This document shows, one piece after another, positions 51,050-60,090 of a stretch of DNA of 64,000 nucleotides. This DNA is from Companilactobacillus huachuanensis (GTDB lineage: Bacteria > Bacillota > Bacilli > Lactobacillales > Lactobacillaceae). The notes beneath the pieces are model-generated. The model did no database searches. It saw nothing but the letters and a program-made list of their open reading frames with translations, and had not been told where the DNA came from. The stretch spans positions 80,024 to 144,023 of the forward strand of contig NZ_BJDF01000006.1 of the NCBI RefSeq assembly GCF_005404815.1, in the 5' to 3' direction. Numbering within the stretch: position 1 is the first letter of the stretch; every line of letters starts with the position of its first letter. Position numbers and translations under genes: made by a program.

Positions 51050-52816
51050 CTAATTTACCACTTGTTCTTTAACATATTCCGCATACAAGGCATGATCTTT
51101 CATCAATTCTTGATGTGTTCCATGTCCAGTAACAGAGCCATTTTCGATAAAGTAAATTTGATCTGCGTCAACGATTGTCGACAATCTGTGAGCGATAACT
51201 AAAGTGGTTCTGCCAACCATCAATTGATCTAAAGCACGTTGAACTTTTTCCTCTGATTCAGAATCCAAACTAGCAGTAGCTTCGTCCAACATCAAAATCT
51301 TGGGATCGCGGAGAAAGGCTCTGGCAATGGCAATTCTTTGTTTTTGACCACCAGATAGTTTAACACCTCGTTCACCAATTTGGGTATCGAGTTTATCAGG
51401 GAAGTTGTAGACGAATTCATCAGCGTAAGCCAACTCTAGTCCATGCCACAATTGGTCATCAGTTAATTGTTTGTCCAAGCCATATTGTAAATTATCGCGG
51501 ATACTGCCGGCAAAGACAGCACTATCTTGGGAAACATAACCGATTTGTGAACGCCAACTAGCAAGGTCGATATTTTTAATATCTTGTTTGCCGATTAAAA
51601 TTGATCCTTCGTCTGGTTGATAAAATCTTTCTAGTAGTGAGAAAATTGTTGATTTACCACCACCAGAAGGGCCAGCAAAGGCGATAACGGTGTTAGGAGT
51701 AGCTTCGAAGGAAACGTTATGCAAAATTTGTTCCCCAGTATCATAACTGAAGTCCAAATGAGCTGCGGTGATAGTTTTCCCTTCAACATCGACAGCTGCT
51801 CCAGTTGTATCGACTTCTGGTTCAGTATTCAGAATCTCTTGAATTCGTTCAGTCGAACCCATAGCCTTTTGAACTTGTGAGAAGAATGTCGCAAAACTGG
51901 CTACAGGAGTGATGATATTGAATAAATATAGTAGAAATGCAACTAAGGAACCACTTGATAACGTACCTTGTTGAATTCTGACCGCACCATATCCTAAAAT
52001 TCCGACGAATATACCCAACATGGCTGTTGTCATGATTGGCTGAAGAACGGCCTCAACACGAGCATCTTTGATACCAACTCTAAAGATTTTATCAATCAAA
52101 GTGCCACCGGTAGTCTTTTCAAATGATTCACCATTGCTGGATTTAATCAAACGGACTTCGGATAGTTTTTCACTGGCATCAGCATTGAAGTCAGCTGTAG
52201 CAGCCTGTAATTTTCGTCCAAGTTTTGACATGATTCGTCCAATTGGTAAAAGGATTAGAACAAAAATTGGAATTGTTCCAAACATTAAAGATGCCATACG
52301 CCAATCCATGAAGAAAAGAATAATCATTGAACCGACAAGTTGAATCGCACCAGTAATGAAATTGGGGAATTGCGAAGTGATTAAATCCTTGATAACACTT
52401 GTATCATTAACTAGACGTGAACTAGTTTCACCAGATTTGTGATCATCGAAATAATCAACTGGTAGATTTAAAAGGTGGGCCCAGAGTTTTTCACGTAATG
52501 TTTTAACAGAGCTTTCACCGACATAACGTAAAATATAACCTCCTACCGTTCCAAATCCCAATTGGATTAAGAAAGCTAGAATCAAAACAGCCAACATTTT
52601 CCCATCAATTTTTGAAAGACCACTTGTATCAACTAACCCCTTGGTAAGCTGTGGCACAATCAAACTGGCACCACTAGTTACTAAACTCAGTAGCATCCCT
52701 AAAATAAATAATCCTTTTTTAGGGTTAACACTATTGATTAAACGCATAAAATCTCGAAATTTGAATGTACCGTTACGCTTTGGCAATTCAGCTCTCATCA
52801 TTGCTCCATCGTGCAT
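51050..52816 (-). CDS. ABC exporter, fused permease and ATPase (multidrug type)
   Basis: 588-residue half-transporter that probably works as a homodimer to export drugs, lipids or peptides. An N-terminal six-helix membrane domain (about 40-320) precedes the nucleotide-binding domain with GPSGGGKST, LSGGQKQRIAIARA and MLDEATASLD. ATG behind GCGAGGATAA. It lies 18 bp downstream of a MarR-type regulator in the same operon, which suggests inducible resistance or efflux. Confidence 0.93.
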   Translation of the reverse strand: MHDGAMMRAELPKRNGTFKFRDFMRLINSVNPKKGLFILGMLLSLVTSGASLIVPQLTKGLVDTSGLSKIDGKMLAVLILAFLIQLGFGTVGGYILRYVGESSVKTLREKLWAHLLNLPVDYFDDHKSGETSSRLVNDTSVIKDLITSQFPNFITGAIQLVGSMIILFFMDWRMASLMFGTIPIFVLILLPIGRIMSKLGRKLQAATADFNADASEKLSEVRLIKSSNGESFEKTTGGTLIDKIFRVGIKDARVEAVLQPIMTTAMLGIFVGILGYGAVRIQQGTLSSGSLVAFLLYLFNIITPVASFATFFSQVQKAMGSTERIQEILNTEPEVDTTGAAVDVEGKTITAAHLDFSYDTGEQILHNVSFEATPNTVIAFAGPSGGGKSTIFSLLERFYQPDEGSILIGKQDIKNIDLASWRSQIGYVSQDSAVFAGSIRDNLQYGLDKQLTDDQLWHGLELAYADEFVYNFPDKLDTQIGERGVKLSGGQKQRIAIARAFLRDPKILMLDEATASLDSESEEKVQRALDQLMVGRTTLVIAHRLSTIVDADQIYFIENGSVTGHGTHQELMKDHALYAEYVKEQVVN

Positions 52817-52834
52817 TGTATTATCCTCGCTAAA

Positions 52835-53518
52835 TTAATATTTATTACCATTCCAAAAATTGTTAGGGAAGTCAGGTCGATGTCCGTGGCCAAATCCTTC
52901 AGGTCGACGGCCATTAAAATCAGGACGACAACGTCCATCGAATGGCATGTTTCGCATATTTTTGTGCATCTCATGTCGCATGTTTTTGATTTCTTCATCA
53001 GTCATGTCATCATGCATGTTCATCATTTGATCACGCATATTGAGCATGGCCTTGAATTTGTCTGTTGGGTCGACAAATTTAGCAGAATTATTTTTGAAAT
53101 CCTCATCCCAGCCGTCTGAGATTTTTTGAAGATAGACACTGAATTGTGATTTTTCATCTTCAGTCAATCCAGCAAAGAAAGTTTCACTATAATCTTCATT
53201 TTTAAGTGAAGCATTATCCTCAGCCTTTTGACGGCCGCTATCAGTTAGATGAACATGCTTAGTTCGTTTATCTTTTTCATCTTCGGTCCGGGTGATGTCA
53301 CCATTAGTTTCCATTTTTTTCAATAGTTCAGCGATTGAACTGGGACGGAGATCCAAAACCTCAGCCAAGTAGTTTTGAGTTAAACCATCTTCAAGTTTTA
53401 GAATAGCCAGAACTCGTTGTTGTCCAGTTAGTTTCTGTTTTTTTTGTCCCATGTAGAAATTGCCTGCTTCACTGATAAAGCGCAGTTGTTTCATTAAGTC
53501 TTCTGTAAGTTTACTCAT
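52835..53518 (-). CDS. MarR family regulator with a Met/His-rich tail
   Basis: 227 residues, longer than usual MarR proteins (about 140-150). The winged helix includes NYLAEVLDLRPSSIAELLKKME and TRTEDEKDKRTKHVHLTDSG. Beyond about residue 145 there is an unusual tail rich in Met, His, Asn, Arg and Gly (for example MRDQMMNMHDDM and FGHGHRPDF), which might bind metal or be disordered. It probably represses itself and the exporter from the palindromes at 53554 and 53589. Confidence 0.9.
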   Translation of the reverse strand: MSKLTEDLMKQLRFISEAGNFYMGQKKQKLTGQQRVLAILKLEDGLTQNYLAEVLDLRPSSIAELLKKMETNGDITRTEDEKDKRTKHVHLTDSGRQKAEDNASLKNEDYSETFFAGLTEDEKSQFSVYLQKISDGWDEDFKNNSAKFVDPTDKFKAMLNMRDQMMNMHDDMTDEEIKNMRHEMHKNMRNMPFDGRCRPDFNGRRPEGFGHGHRPDFPNNFWNGNKY

Positions 53519-53553
53519 ATTTAAATATCCTCATTTCATTAATTGTAATTTGT

Positions 53554-53600
53554 TTCGGTACCGAACTTTATTGCAAAATGAATTATAGTTCGGTACCTAA
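53554..53600 (-). promoter_or_regulatory. Paired MarR-type operators
   Basis: TTCGGTACCGAA at 53554-53565 is a perfect 12-bp palindrome, and TTCGGTACCTAA at 53589-53600 is a near copy 35 bp away. Both lie just upstream of the MarR start (53518). This is a standard layout for autorepression. Confidence 0.75.
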
Positions 53601-53644
53601 TTAAATGCAAGCTTTTTATTTATTTTAGAAGTGAAACTAATTAT

Positions 53645-53673
53645 TTGACATTGAGTAATAAAATGAATAATAT
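53645..53673 (+). promoter_or_regulatory. Orphan consensus promoter
   Basis: TTGACA (53645-53650), 17 bp, TAATAT (53668-53673). No convincing coding gene follows on the plus strand before 54491. Confidence 0.55.
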
Positions 53674-53939
53674 GGATAGATGATAAAAATTACTATTTAG
53701 ACACACTTATAATGCCACCGAGAGTAAACAACAAGTTCACTTGCGTAAAACCAGTTTGTGACGGCTTTTGAGCCGAAACCCGCGCCTCAAAATATGGGAC
53801 CATATAGTTTTGACTATGAGTGAAGTACTGGGAGTATTTGTACCTAGTTTTGAATATTCAATAGCAGATAATAACCCAATATATAGCTATTTGATTTATT
53901 TATATTCTAGATTTTTTATCATGGATTTAAGAATATTAA
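53674..53939 (+). other. Gene-free stretch after the orphan promoter
   Basis: Contains a more GC-rich patch with a CGGCT/AGCCG hairpin (53762-53775) followed by CGCGCC, then AT-rich DNA. A 60-codon frame at 53768 has no ribosome site and is not supported. It could be a small RNA gene or a relic. Confidence 0.4.
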
Positions 53940-54168
53940 TTAAAAGTTGAAAGTTTAGTTAAGTATGCCGTTTCCAGAGCTGATAGTATTCAATTGCTGC
54001 GCGGAACCCCACGAGCCTTGGGAAGTGGTCTCGAACCTCGGTTCTTCCAACTAATTTATTTTTTTAATGGCAGGAACAATAAAATTAAGATTTCTGATTA
54101 TTTAAATAAATTAGCTCTATGTCTGTAACAAAAACGGTTATGTTAATTTTTCACATTTCAATCTTTAG
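53940..54168 (-). repeat. Type I repeat, internally deleted copy R6
   Basis: Ends TTAAAAGTTGAAAG (53940-53953) and ATTTCAATCTTTAG (54155-54168) fit the type I terminal repeat. The core keeps CCGTTTCCAGAGCTG, GCTGCGCGGAAC and GGTCTCGAACCTCGG, but hairpins A and B and the second outer arm are deleted. Flanking duplications are not clean. Confidence 0.7.
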
Positions 54169-54239
54169 AAATTAATTAAAAATTTAAACTAATATTGAAT
54201 GATTAAGTAGCACATTGTTTCAATTGATGATCTATTTAT

Positions 54240-54457
54240 TAAAGAACCATTAGTCGGAAGAGCTGAGAAATATTTATGGGCAGTGGAAGTGGCGTTAGAG
54301 CTTCAGCTCTTACACCACCGGGCGTGTTTGGAGACTTACCGGTTTGTGGTAAGGCTTCAAACCGAGGCTCGAGACCGTTTCCCAGTCTCGAACCGGTCCG
54401 CACAGCCAGTGAATATTTCTCAGCTCTGGAGACGGAATATTTAATTTGCACCATATG
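54240..54457 (+). repeat. Type II repeat, copy R6b
   Basis: The core 54256-54429 has hairpin A with AGAGC/GCTCT and hairpin B with CTTACC/GGTAAG, plus an intact outer stem (AGCTGAGAAATATT with AATATTTCTCAGCT). The right end reads GACGGAATATTTAATTTGCACC. It ends 34 bp before rpsN2 in the same orientation. Reading frames within it on both strands are by-products. Confidence 0.75.
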
Positions 54458-54490
54458 TATAGCAAAAAATAAAACAAAGAGGTTATTATA

Positions 54491-54760
54491 ATGGCAAAAA
54501 AATCAAAAATTGCTAGAAACAAAAAACAAATGGAATTGGTAGCTCGTTATGCTGAAATTCGTAAAGAATTAAAGGCTAAGGGGGATTACATCGCTCTTTC
54601 TAAACTACCAAGAGATTCAAGCCCAGTTCGCTTAAAGAACCGTGATTCATTAGATGGACGTCCACATGCTTATATGCGTAAGTTTGGAATGTCTCGTTTG
54701 AATTTTAGACAATTAGCTCATGCCGGTCAGATTCCGGGTGTTAAAAAAGCTAGTTGGTAA
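54491..54760 (+). CDS. rpsN2: 30S ribosomal protein S14, zinc-free paralogue
   Basis: 89 residues, the longer C- form of S14 without cysteines ([20 protein letters not shown], then [20 protein letters not shown]). In Firmicutes such paralogues replace zinc-type S14 during zinc shortage, commonly under Zur control; no clear Zur box was found and a type II repeat occupies the leader. ATG behind GAGGTTATT. Followed by a small basic gene. Confidence 0.95.
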   Translation: MAKKSKIARNKKQMELVARYAEIRKELKAKGDYIALSKLPRDSSPVRLKNRDSLDGRPHAYMRKFGMSRLNFRQLAHAGQIPGVKKASW

Positions 54761-54773
54761 GGAGAAAATTATT

Positions 54774-54878
54774 ATGGAAAAAATGACTACTGCAACAGCT
54801 TATCGTCAGTTGAAAAGTCCTAACAAAAAGACTCGTAAACGTGCTTTACGTGCCATTAAAGACAGCAAACGTAAATAA
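54774..54878 (+). CDS. Small basic protein, putative metal homeostasis type
   Basis: 34 residues: MEKMTTATAYRQLKSPNKKT then a basic end RKRALRAIKDSKRK. The ribosome site GGAGA is 8 bp upstream and the gene begins 13 bp after rpsN2, so they are probably co-transcribed. It resembles a group of short lactobacillar proteins annotated as putative metal homeostasis proteins, which fits the zinc-related neighbour. That name is from memory and function is unproven. Confidence 0.65.
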   Translation: MEKMTTATAYRQLKSPNKKTRKRALRAIKDSKRK

Positions 54879-54899
54879 ATAAATATTTTAATAATGTGA

Positions 54900-54927
54900 T
54901 GGAAACGCTTTCCTTTCCTGTTATAAT
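54900..54927 (+). promoter_or_regulatory. Promoter with CcpA (cre) site before the YfcC gene
   Basis: TGGAAACGCTTTCC (54900-54913) closely fits the cre consensus and covers the -35 position of a promoter whose -10 is TATAAT (54922-54927). This predicts carbon catabolite repression of the transporter. Confidence 0.7.
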
Positions 54928-54972
54928 TAATTTGTGAAGGATTTAATTATATGGGAAAAGAGGGGGACAATT

Positions 54973-56502
54973 ATGGCTAATGCAAAAAAGAAGAAGCACA
55001 GCTTTCCTTCCGCGTATACTGTTATCATTATTGTTTTACTTATGGTTCAAGTTCTGACGTTCTTTATTCCTTCAGGTAAATATAGTACCTTGGAATATAA
55101 TTCGGGCTTGGATAAGTTTGTTATTACCGAAGCTTCCGGTAAGACGATTAAAGAGAGTGCCACACAAAAGACACTCGATAAGTACAAGATTAAAATTAAG
55201 GTTTCCAAATTTAAGGATGGTACGATTTATCGTCCAGCTGCCATTCCTAACACGTATCACGAAATCAAAAAACCAAAACGTGGGGTTTTCGGAACTATCA
55301 ATCAATTTTTGACGTCACAAGTTCAAGGTATTGTTGATAGTGTTGATATCATTGTTTTCGTGCTGATCCTTGGTGGGGTTATCGGGGTCGTTAATAAAAC
55401 TGGGGCAATGAACTCCGGAATGATGCGGCTGTCTGAAAAACTAAAAGGTAAGCAGAAATGGTTGATTGTTATCGTTACGGCGTTAATTGGTTTAGGTGGG
55501 ACCACATTTGGTATGGCTGAGGAAACAATTGCCTTTTATCCAATTCTGATTCCAATCTTCCTGTTGGCGGGATACGATACTTTGACCGTGGTCGCGGCGG
55601 TATATTTAGGTACCGCGATTGGTTCAATGAGTTCAACAATTAATCCATTCTCAACAGTTATCGCTTCAAACGCTGCTGGTATCAACTTTACAGATGGGAT
55701 GCCAATGAGAGTTCTGATGTGGGTCGCATCAATTGGTATTTCAATTATTTACACGATTCACTATGCTGAAAAAGTTAGAAAAGACCCTTCTAAATCGTTC
55801 GTTGCTGACCAAGCGGATGCAGATAAGGAAAAGTTTTTAGGTGATTTGGATCTGGATAGTAAAGGCGATTTCACGATGCGTCAGAAATTATCATTAATTG
55901 TCTTTGCGTTAGGTTTCGTAGTTATGATTTATGGTGTACAACAATTAGGTTGGTACTTTACAGAAATTGCTGTTGTATTCTTGGCAGTAACTTATGTTTT
56001 GGTTTTCACGGCTGGTTTAAAAGAAACTCAATTCGTCGACAGTTTTGTTTCCGGGGCTGGAGATTTGCTTGGAGTTGCTTTAACAGTTGGTTTGGCTAGA
56101 TCAGTTGGTATTGTAATGGAAAATAGTTTCGTTAGTGATACCATCATGAACTACTTTAGTAACCAAATTAAAGGTATGAACAGTGTCTTGTTCATCTGTG
56201 TACTATTCTTCGTTTACATTATCCTTGGATTCTTCATCCAATCATCATCAGGTTTGGCTGTACTATCAATGCCAATCATGGCACCATTGGCCGATGTAGT
56301 TGGAATTGACAGATCCATGATTATCAACGCTTATAATTGGGGACAAGGATTGATTGGACTAGTTGCACCTACTGGTCTGATTCTAGTATCTTTGGCAATG
56401 GTTAACGTTGGATTTGATAAGTGGATGAAATTTGTTACGAAACTTTTAATTATGATAGTTGTTTTGATACTGATTTTCTTGAGTGTCGGAGTATTGATTT
56501 AG
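54973..56502 (+). CDS. YfcC family membrane carrier
   Basis: 509-residue integral membrane protein with about 12 hydrophobic helices, resembling YfcC/DcuC-type carriers (C4-dicarboxylates, short-chain fatty acids or basic amino acids in this group). Typical segments are GGTTFGMAEETIAFYPILIP and SMSSTINPFSTVIASNAAGI. Substrate not determinable. ATG 54973 behind AGAGGGGG is preferred; the 13 upstream codons overlap the promoter leader. Confidence 0.85.
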   Translation: MANAKKKKHSFPSAYTVIIIVLLMVQVLTFFIPSGKYSTLEYNSGLDKFVITEASGKTIKESATQKTLDKYKIKIKVSKFKDGTIYRPAAIPNTYHEIKKPKRGVFGTINQFLTSQVQGIVDSVDIIVFVLILGGVIGVVNKTGAMNSGMMRLSEKLKGKQKWLIVIVTALIGLGGTTFGMAEETIAFYPILIPIFLLAGYDTLTVVAAVYLGTAIGSMSSTINPFSTVIASNAAGINFTDGMPMRVLMWVASIGISIIYTIHYAEKVRKDPSKSFVADQADADKEKFLGDLDLDSKGDFTMRQKLSLIVFALGFVVMIYGVQQLGWYFTEIAVVFLAVTYVLVFTAGLKETQFVDSFVSGAGDLLGVALTVGLARSVGIVMENSFVSDTIMNYFSNQIKGMNSVLFICVLFFVYIILGFFIQSSSGLAVLSMPIMAPLADVVGIDRSMIINAYNWGQGLIGLVAPTGLILVSLAMVNVGFDKWMKFVTKLLIMIVVLILIFLSVGVLI

Positions 56503-56521
56503 AAAATTGAATATATTAAAT

Positions 56522-56585
56522 AATCCCTTTTACGATTTTGAATGAAATGTTAAATTCATTCGAATAATCGTGAAGGGATTTTTTT
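56522..56585 (+). terminator. Terminator after the YfcC gene
   Basis: AATCCCTT and ACGATT pair with AATCGT and AAGGGATT (with an inner GAATGAA/TTCATTC), followed by a T-run. Confidence 0.85.
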
Positions 56586-56641
56586 GTCCAAAAATATTAA
56601 GAGCAATATATGAGACTAAATAAGCAATATTTGACGATGTA

Positions 56642-56656
56642 TGTAAGCGCTTTTCA
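56642..56656 (+). promoter_or_regulatory. cre site before the bgl genes
   Basis: TGTAAGCGCTTTTCA matches the CcpA-binding consensus. TTGACG (56631-56636) and a TACTAT-like box (56660-56665) flank it, though their spacing is longer than usual. Predicts glucose repression of the GH1-PTS pair. Confidence 0.7.
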
Positions 56657-56718
56657 AGATACTATATCAATGTTGATTAAGAAGACGTCTTAACAAGATA
56701 CGGAATAGAGGTACTTAC

Positions 56719-58155
56719 ATGGCGAGTGATTTTTTATGGGGTGGAGCAATATCGGCTGCACAAACTGAAGGTAATCAGAACAGAATGAAGAAACAATTGT
56801 CAAATTTTGACATTCTTCCAATGGATGCTCGACGATTAAAATTGGTTTATAAAGATGATCATAATAATATTTTTAATACATATGAGACAGACCATCATCC
56901 AAGTGAACGTGGAATTGATTTCTACAATACGTACGAGGATGATATTGATTTAATGCATGAATTAGGTGTTAATGCGTTTAGATTTTCAATTTCGTGGACC
57001 AGACTTTTTCCAACAGGCGAGGAAGATGTTCCTGATGCTAGTGGAATGAATTTTTATCGAAGAATTGTCGAGAAACTGAAAAACTATGGCATGGAACCTG
57101 TCGTAACATTAAGCCATTTTGAAATTCCAGTTAATCTGATTAAAAAATATGGCGGTTGGTCCAGTCGAAAAGTGATCTATTTATATCTTCGATATGCCAC
57201 GACAGTTATGAAGGAATTCGCGTCAAGTGTTAAATATTGGATACCATTTAATGAGATGAATATGATTTTGCATATTCCTTTTATTGGTGGGGGATTAGTT
57301 TTTGAAAGTGATGAAAATATTCTTCAAAGGGAATATCAAGCAGCGCATTATCAATTGATTGCTAATGCATTAACAGTAGAAATCGGTAAAAAAATTAATC
57401 CCGATTTTCAATTTGGATGCATGTTGGCAGCAGGGCGTACGTATCCATATACACCGAAACCAGAAGATGTTTGGGCAGCAAATTTAAATGATCGAAATGC
57501 ATTGTTATTCTCAGATGTACAAGTGCGAGGAAATTATCCAACGTATTTTGAATATTTTTGTAAGGTAAATAAATTACAATTGGATATAACAAGTGATGAT
57601 TTGAAAATTTTAAGTGATAACACAGTTGATTTTGTGTCATTCAGTTATTATTCCAGTGCCTGTTCAGCATCTAAATCTGAAGGCTTAGAACATGTGGCGA
57701 CCAATGGTTATCAAACACTTAAAAATCCTTATTTATCAAATGAAAATAGTGTCTGGCAAAATGATCCAATTGGTTTGCGAATTACGTTGAATCAATTGTA
57801 TGAACGATACGAAAAGCCGATGTTTATTGTTGAGAACGGGATTGGAACAACTAAGGATAAATTGGTTTCGGGAAAAGTTCATGATTCATATCGAATTGAT
57901 TATCTACGAAATCATTTTGAAGAGTTGAACAAAGCTCGTAAGGAAGATGGAATTCCGGTAATAGGCTATCTAATGTGGGGTGTAATCGACCTTGTTAGTG
58001 TCAGTGAAGGGAAAATGTCTAAGCGCTATGGGGTTGTATATGTTGATTTAGATGATATGGAACAGGGCTCTAATAAACGTTATAAAAAAGATAGTTTTTA
58101 TTGGTATCACGATTATATTCAGCAACAAATAGCAGGGGGAATAGAAAATGACTAA
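56719..58155 (+). CDS. 6-phospho-beta-glucosidase, GH1 family
   Basis: Hydrolyses phosphorylated beta-glucosides imported by the PTS. 478 residues with the GH1 acid/base Glu179 (FNEMN) and nucleophile Glu372 (IVENG). The C-terminal SEGKMSKRYG fits the Ser-Lys-Tyr phosphate-binding pattern of 6-phospho enzymes. The first 45 residues are somewhat divergent. It overlaps the IIBC gene by 8 bp, so the pair acts together; whether cellobiose, salicin or another sugar is the substrate is not evident. Confidence 0.9.
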   Translation: MASDFLWGGAISAAQTEGNQNRMKKQLSNFDILPMDARRLKLVYKDDHNNIFNTYETDHHPSERGIDFYNTYEDDIDLMHELGVNAFRFSISWTRLFPTGEEDVPDASGMNFYRRIVEKLKNYGMEPVVTLSHFEIPVNLIKKYGGWSSRKVIYLYLRYATTVMKEFASSVKYWIPFNEMNMILHIPFIGGGLVFESDENILQREYQAAHYQLIANALTVEIGKKINPDFQFGCMLAAGRTYPYTPKPEDVWAANLNDRNALLFSDVQVRGNYPTYFEYFCKVNKLQLDITSDDLKILSDNTVDFVSFSYYSSACSASKSEGLEHVATNGYQTLKNPYLSNENSVWQNDPIGLRITLNQLYERYEKPMFIVENGIGTTKDKLVSGKVHDSYRIDYLRNHFEELNKARKEDGIPVIGYLMWGVIDLVSVSEGKMSKRYGVVYVDLDDMEQGSNKRYKKDSFYWYHDYIQQQIAGGIEND

Positions 58156-59578
58156 AGATTATTCAAAATTAGCAAGTGGTATTGTGGCCAGTGTCGGTGG
58201 ACAAGAGAATATTAATTCATTAGTCCATTGCGCTACGAGATTACGTTTTGATTTGAAAGATGATAAAAAGGCTGATCAAGAAGCAATTGAAAATTTAGCA
58301 GGTGTTGTCACAGTTGTTGAAACTCCAACCCAATATCAAGTGGTTATCGGAAATGAAGTAGAGCATGTTTTTAATGCAATTATAAAATTAGGTGTAACTA
58401 ATGGCGATTTTGATGCCGCAGCACCAACTTCTACGCCTGATAAAAAAGAAAATAACCAAAGTATTTTCGGCAAGATCATTGATGCAATTACAGCTTGTAT
58501 GACACCAATGATTCCCGCGCTAACAGCTGCCGGTATGATTAAAGTTATTCTTTCAGTTGCCACGACGTTTAAATGGATGAGTACGGCAGCGCCAACTTAT
58601 CGAGTTTTGAACATTATGGGGGATTCGGCATTTTACTTTATGCCAATCCTATTGGCCATTAATGCTGCAAAACGGTTCAAGGTAAATACATCGTTAGCAG
58701 TAATCGTTGCGGGAATATTCTTGCATCCTGATTTCACTGCCTGGGTTGCATCAGGAAAACCAATTTCATTTTTAAGTGTGCCAATAGCACCAGACACATA
58801 TGCTGCCACTGTCATTCCGGCTTTATTGATGGTTTGGGTAATGGGCTACATTGAAAAAGGTGTTGATAGAATTACTCCAAGTTCCTTGAAAATTATCCTT
58901 AATCCAACTTTAGTTCTGCTAATTAGTGCTCCAATTGCTTTAATAGTGATCGGTCCTCTAGGAACATATGCTGGTGCCGGATTGGCCTGGATAATCAATA
59001 TTCTCCAAGGTCGTTTAGGATTTATTATGGTTACTTTGCTAGCGGCAGGAATGCCATTCATTGTTATGACAGGTATGCATCATGCTCTAACACCTATTTT
59101 TCTTTCAACATTCGCAGCAACTGGTCATGAGTCATTGATTCTTGTTGCTCAAGTTTGTTCTAATTTAGCTCAAGGTGCAGCAGCTCTGGCATTCGGACTA
59201 AAAACAAAGAAGCCTAGTTTAAAATCTTTAGCAACATCTTCAGGTATTTCAGCAATTATGGGGATTACGGAGCCAGCAATGTACGGTATTAATTTGAAGT
59301 ATAAGAAACCACTTATCGGTGCAGTGATTGGTGCTAGTGTGTCAGGATTATACGCTGGGTTGATGGGAGTTACTTTGTATGTACCTCAAAATAGTTTTAT
59401 GGCAATTCTCGGATTGAACGGAGCCAAGGGTTTACCCAATGTTATCAATGGTGTAATTATGATGATTCTTTCATTGACCGTCTCGTTTGTTGCCAGTTTG
59501 ATCTTGTCAGACGATAAAACTAAGAAACAACCAGTGGCAAAAAAGGAAACTGATTTAAATGTTTCGGCAGTTAATTAA
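58148..59578 (+). CDS. PTS beta-glucoside transporter subunit IIBC
   Basis: Membrane permease that imports and phosphorylates beta-glucosides. 476 residues: an N-terminal IIB domain with phospho-Cys28 in NSLVHCATRLRF, then a IIC domain with GITEPAMYGINLKYKKPL. There is no IIA domain; the C-terminus ends in a short lysine-rich tail, so a IIA from elsewhere must donate phosphate. No antiterminator (LicT/BglG) gene or RAT site was seen nearby. Confidence 0.92.
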   Translation: MTKDYSKLASGIVASVGGQENINSLVHCATRLRFDLKDDKKADQEAIENLAGVVTVVETPTQYQVVIGNEVEHVFNAIIKLGVTNGDFDAAAPTSTPDKKENNQSIFGKIIDAITACMTPMIPALTAAGMIKVILSVATTFKWMSTAAPTYRVLNIMGDSAFYFMPILLAINAAKRFKVNTSLAVIVAGIFLHPDFTAWVASGKPISFLSVPIAPDTYAATVIPALLMVWVMGYIEKGVDRITPSSLKIILNPTLVLLISAPIALIVIGPLGTYAGAGLAWIINILQGRLGFIMVTLLAAGMPFIVMTGMHHALTPIFLSTFAATGHESLILVAQVCSNLAQGAAALAFGLKTKKPSLKSLATSSGISAIMGITEPAMYGINLKYKKPLIGAVIGASVSGLYAGLMGVTLYVPQNSFMAILGLNGAKGLPNVINGVIMMILSLTVSFVASLILSDDKTKKQPVAKKETDLNVSAVN

Positions 59579-59727
59579 TTGGAAAAAAGGTAAACAAAAA
59601 TATTGATGTCACGATACAAAATGTGATTTAGTTAACGCGTAGTTTGGATTAAATATTTCTCCATTCATTGGGACTATCTGTTTGTTAATATCTTCGATTC
59701 TGAAGAGGTCATATTTAATTAAACTAA

Positions 59728-60047
59728 CTAAAGGTTGAAAGTATAGTTAAGTATGCCGTTTCCAGAGCTGATAGTATTCAATTGCTGCGCGGAACGGCCG
59801 GAGCCAAAAAGCGGTCTCGAACCTCGGTTGAAGCCTCGCAAAACCCGCGAGTTTTCAACACGCCCGGTGGTGTAATTGCTAAAGCAATAACGCCACTTTC
59901 GCTGCAAATGAATACTCTCAGCTCTTCCAACTAGTTTATTTTTATGGCGGGAAGAAATAAGATGAAAAATTCTGCTTTTTTAAATGAATTTATTTTATGT
60001 CTGTAACAACAATGGTTATAGTAGCTTTTTCAACTTTCAACATTCAA
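59728..60047 (-). repeat. Type I MITE-like repeat, full copy R7
   Basis: 320 bp. Left end CTAAAGGTTGAAAG (59728-59741), right end CTTTCAACATTCAA. Flanked by TTAAACTAA at 59719-59727 and 60048-60056, a clean 9-bp (or 8-bp) duplication. Outer stem and hairpins A (ATTGC/GCAAT) and B (CTCGC/GCGAG) are present. The 150 bp before it (59579-59727) hold no gene. Confidence 0.85.
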
Positions 60048-60090
60048 TTAAACTAATTAATCCAAAAATAGGACGGTAGATGATGCAGTT

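Noticed and set aside
53768..53950. 60-codon frame
   Set aside because: No ribosome site, AT-rich composition, no recognisable family.
54239..54522. Overlapping frames on both strands upstream of rpsN2
   Set aside because: By-products of repeat R6b and its junction; no start signals.
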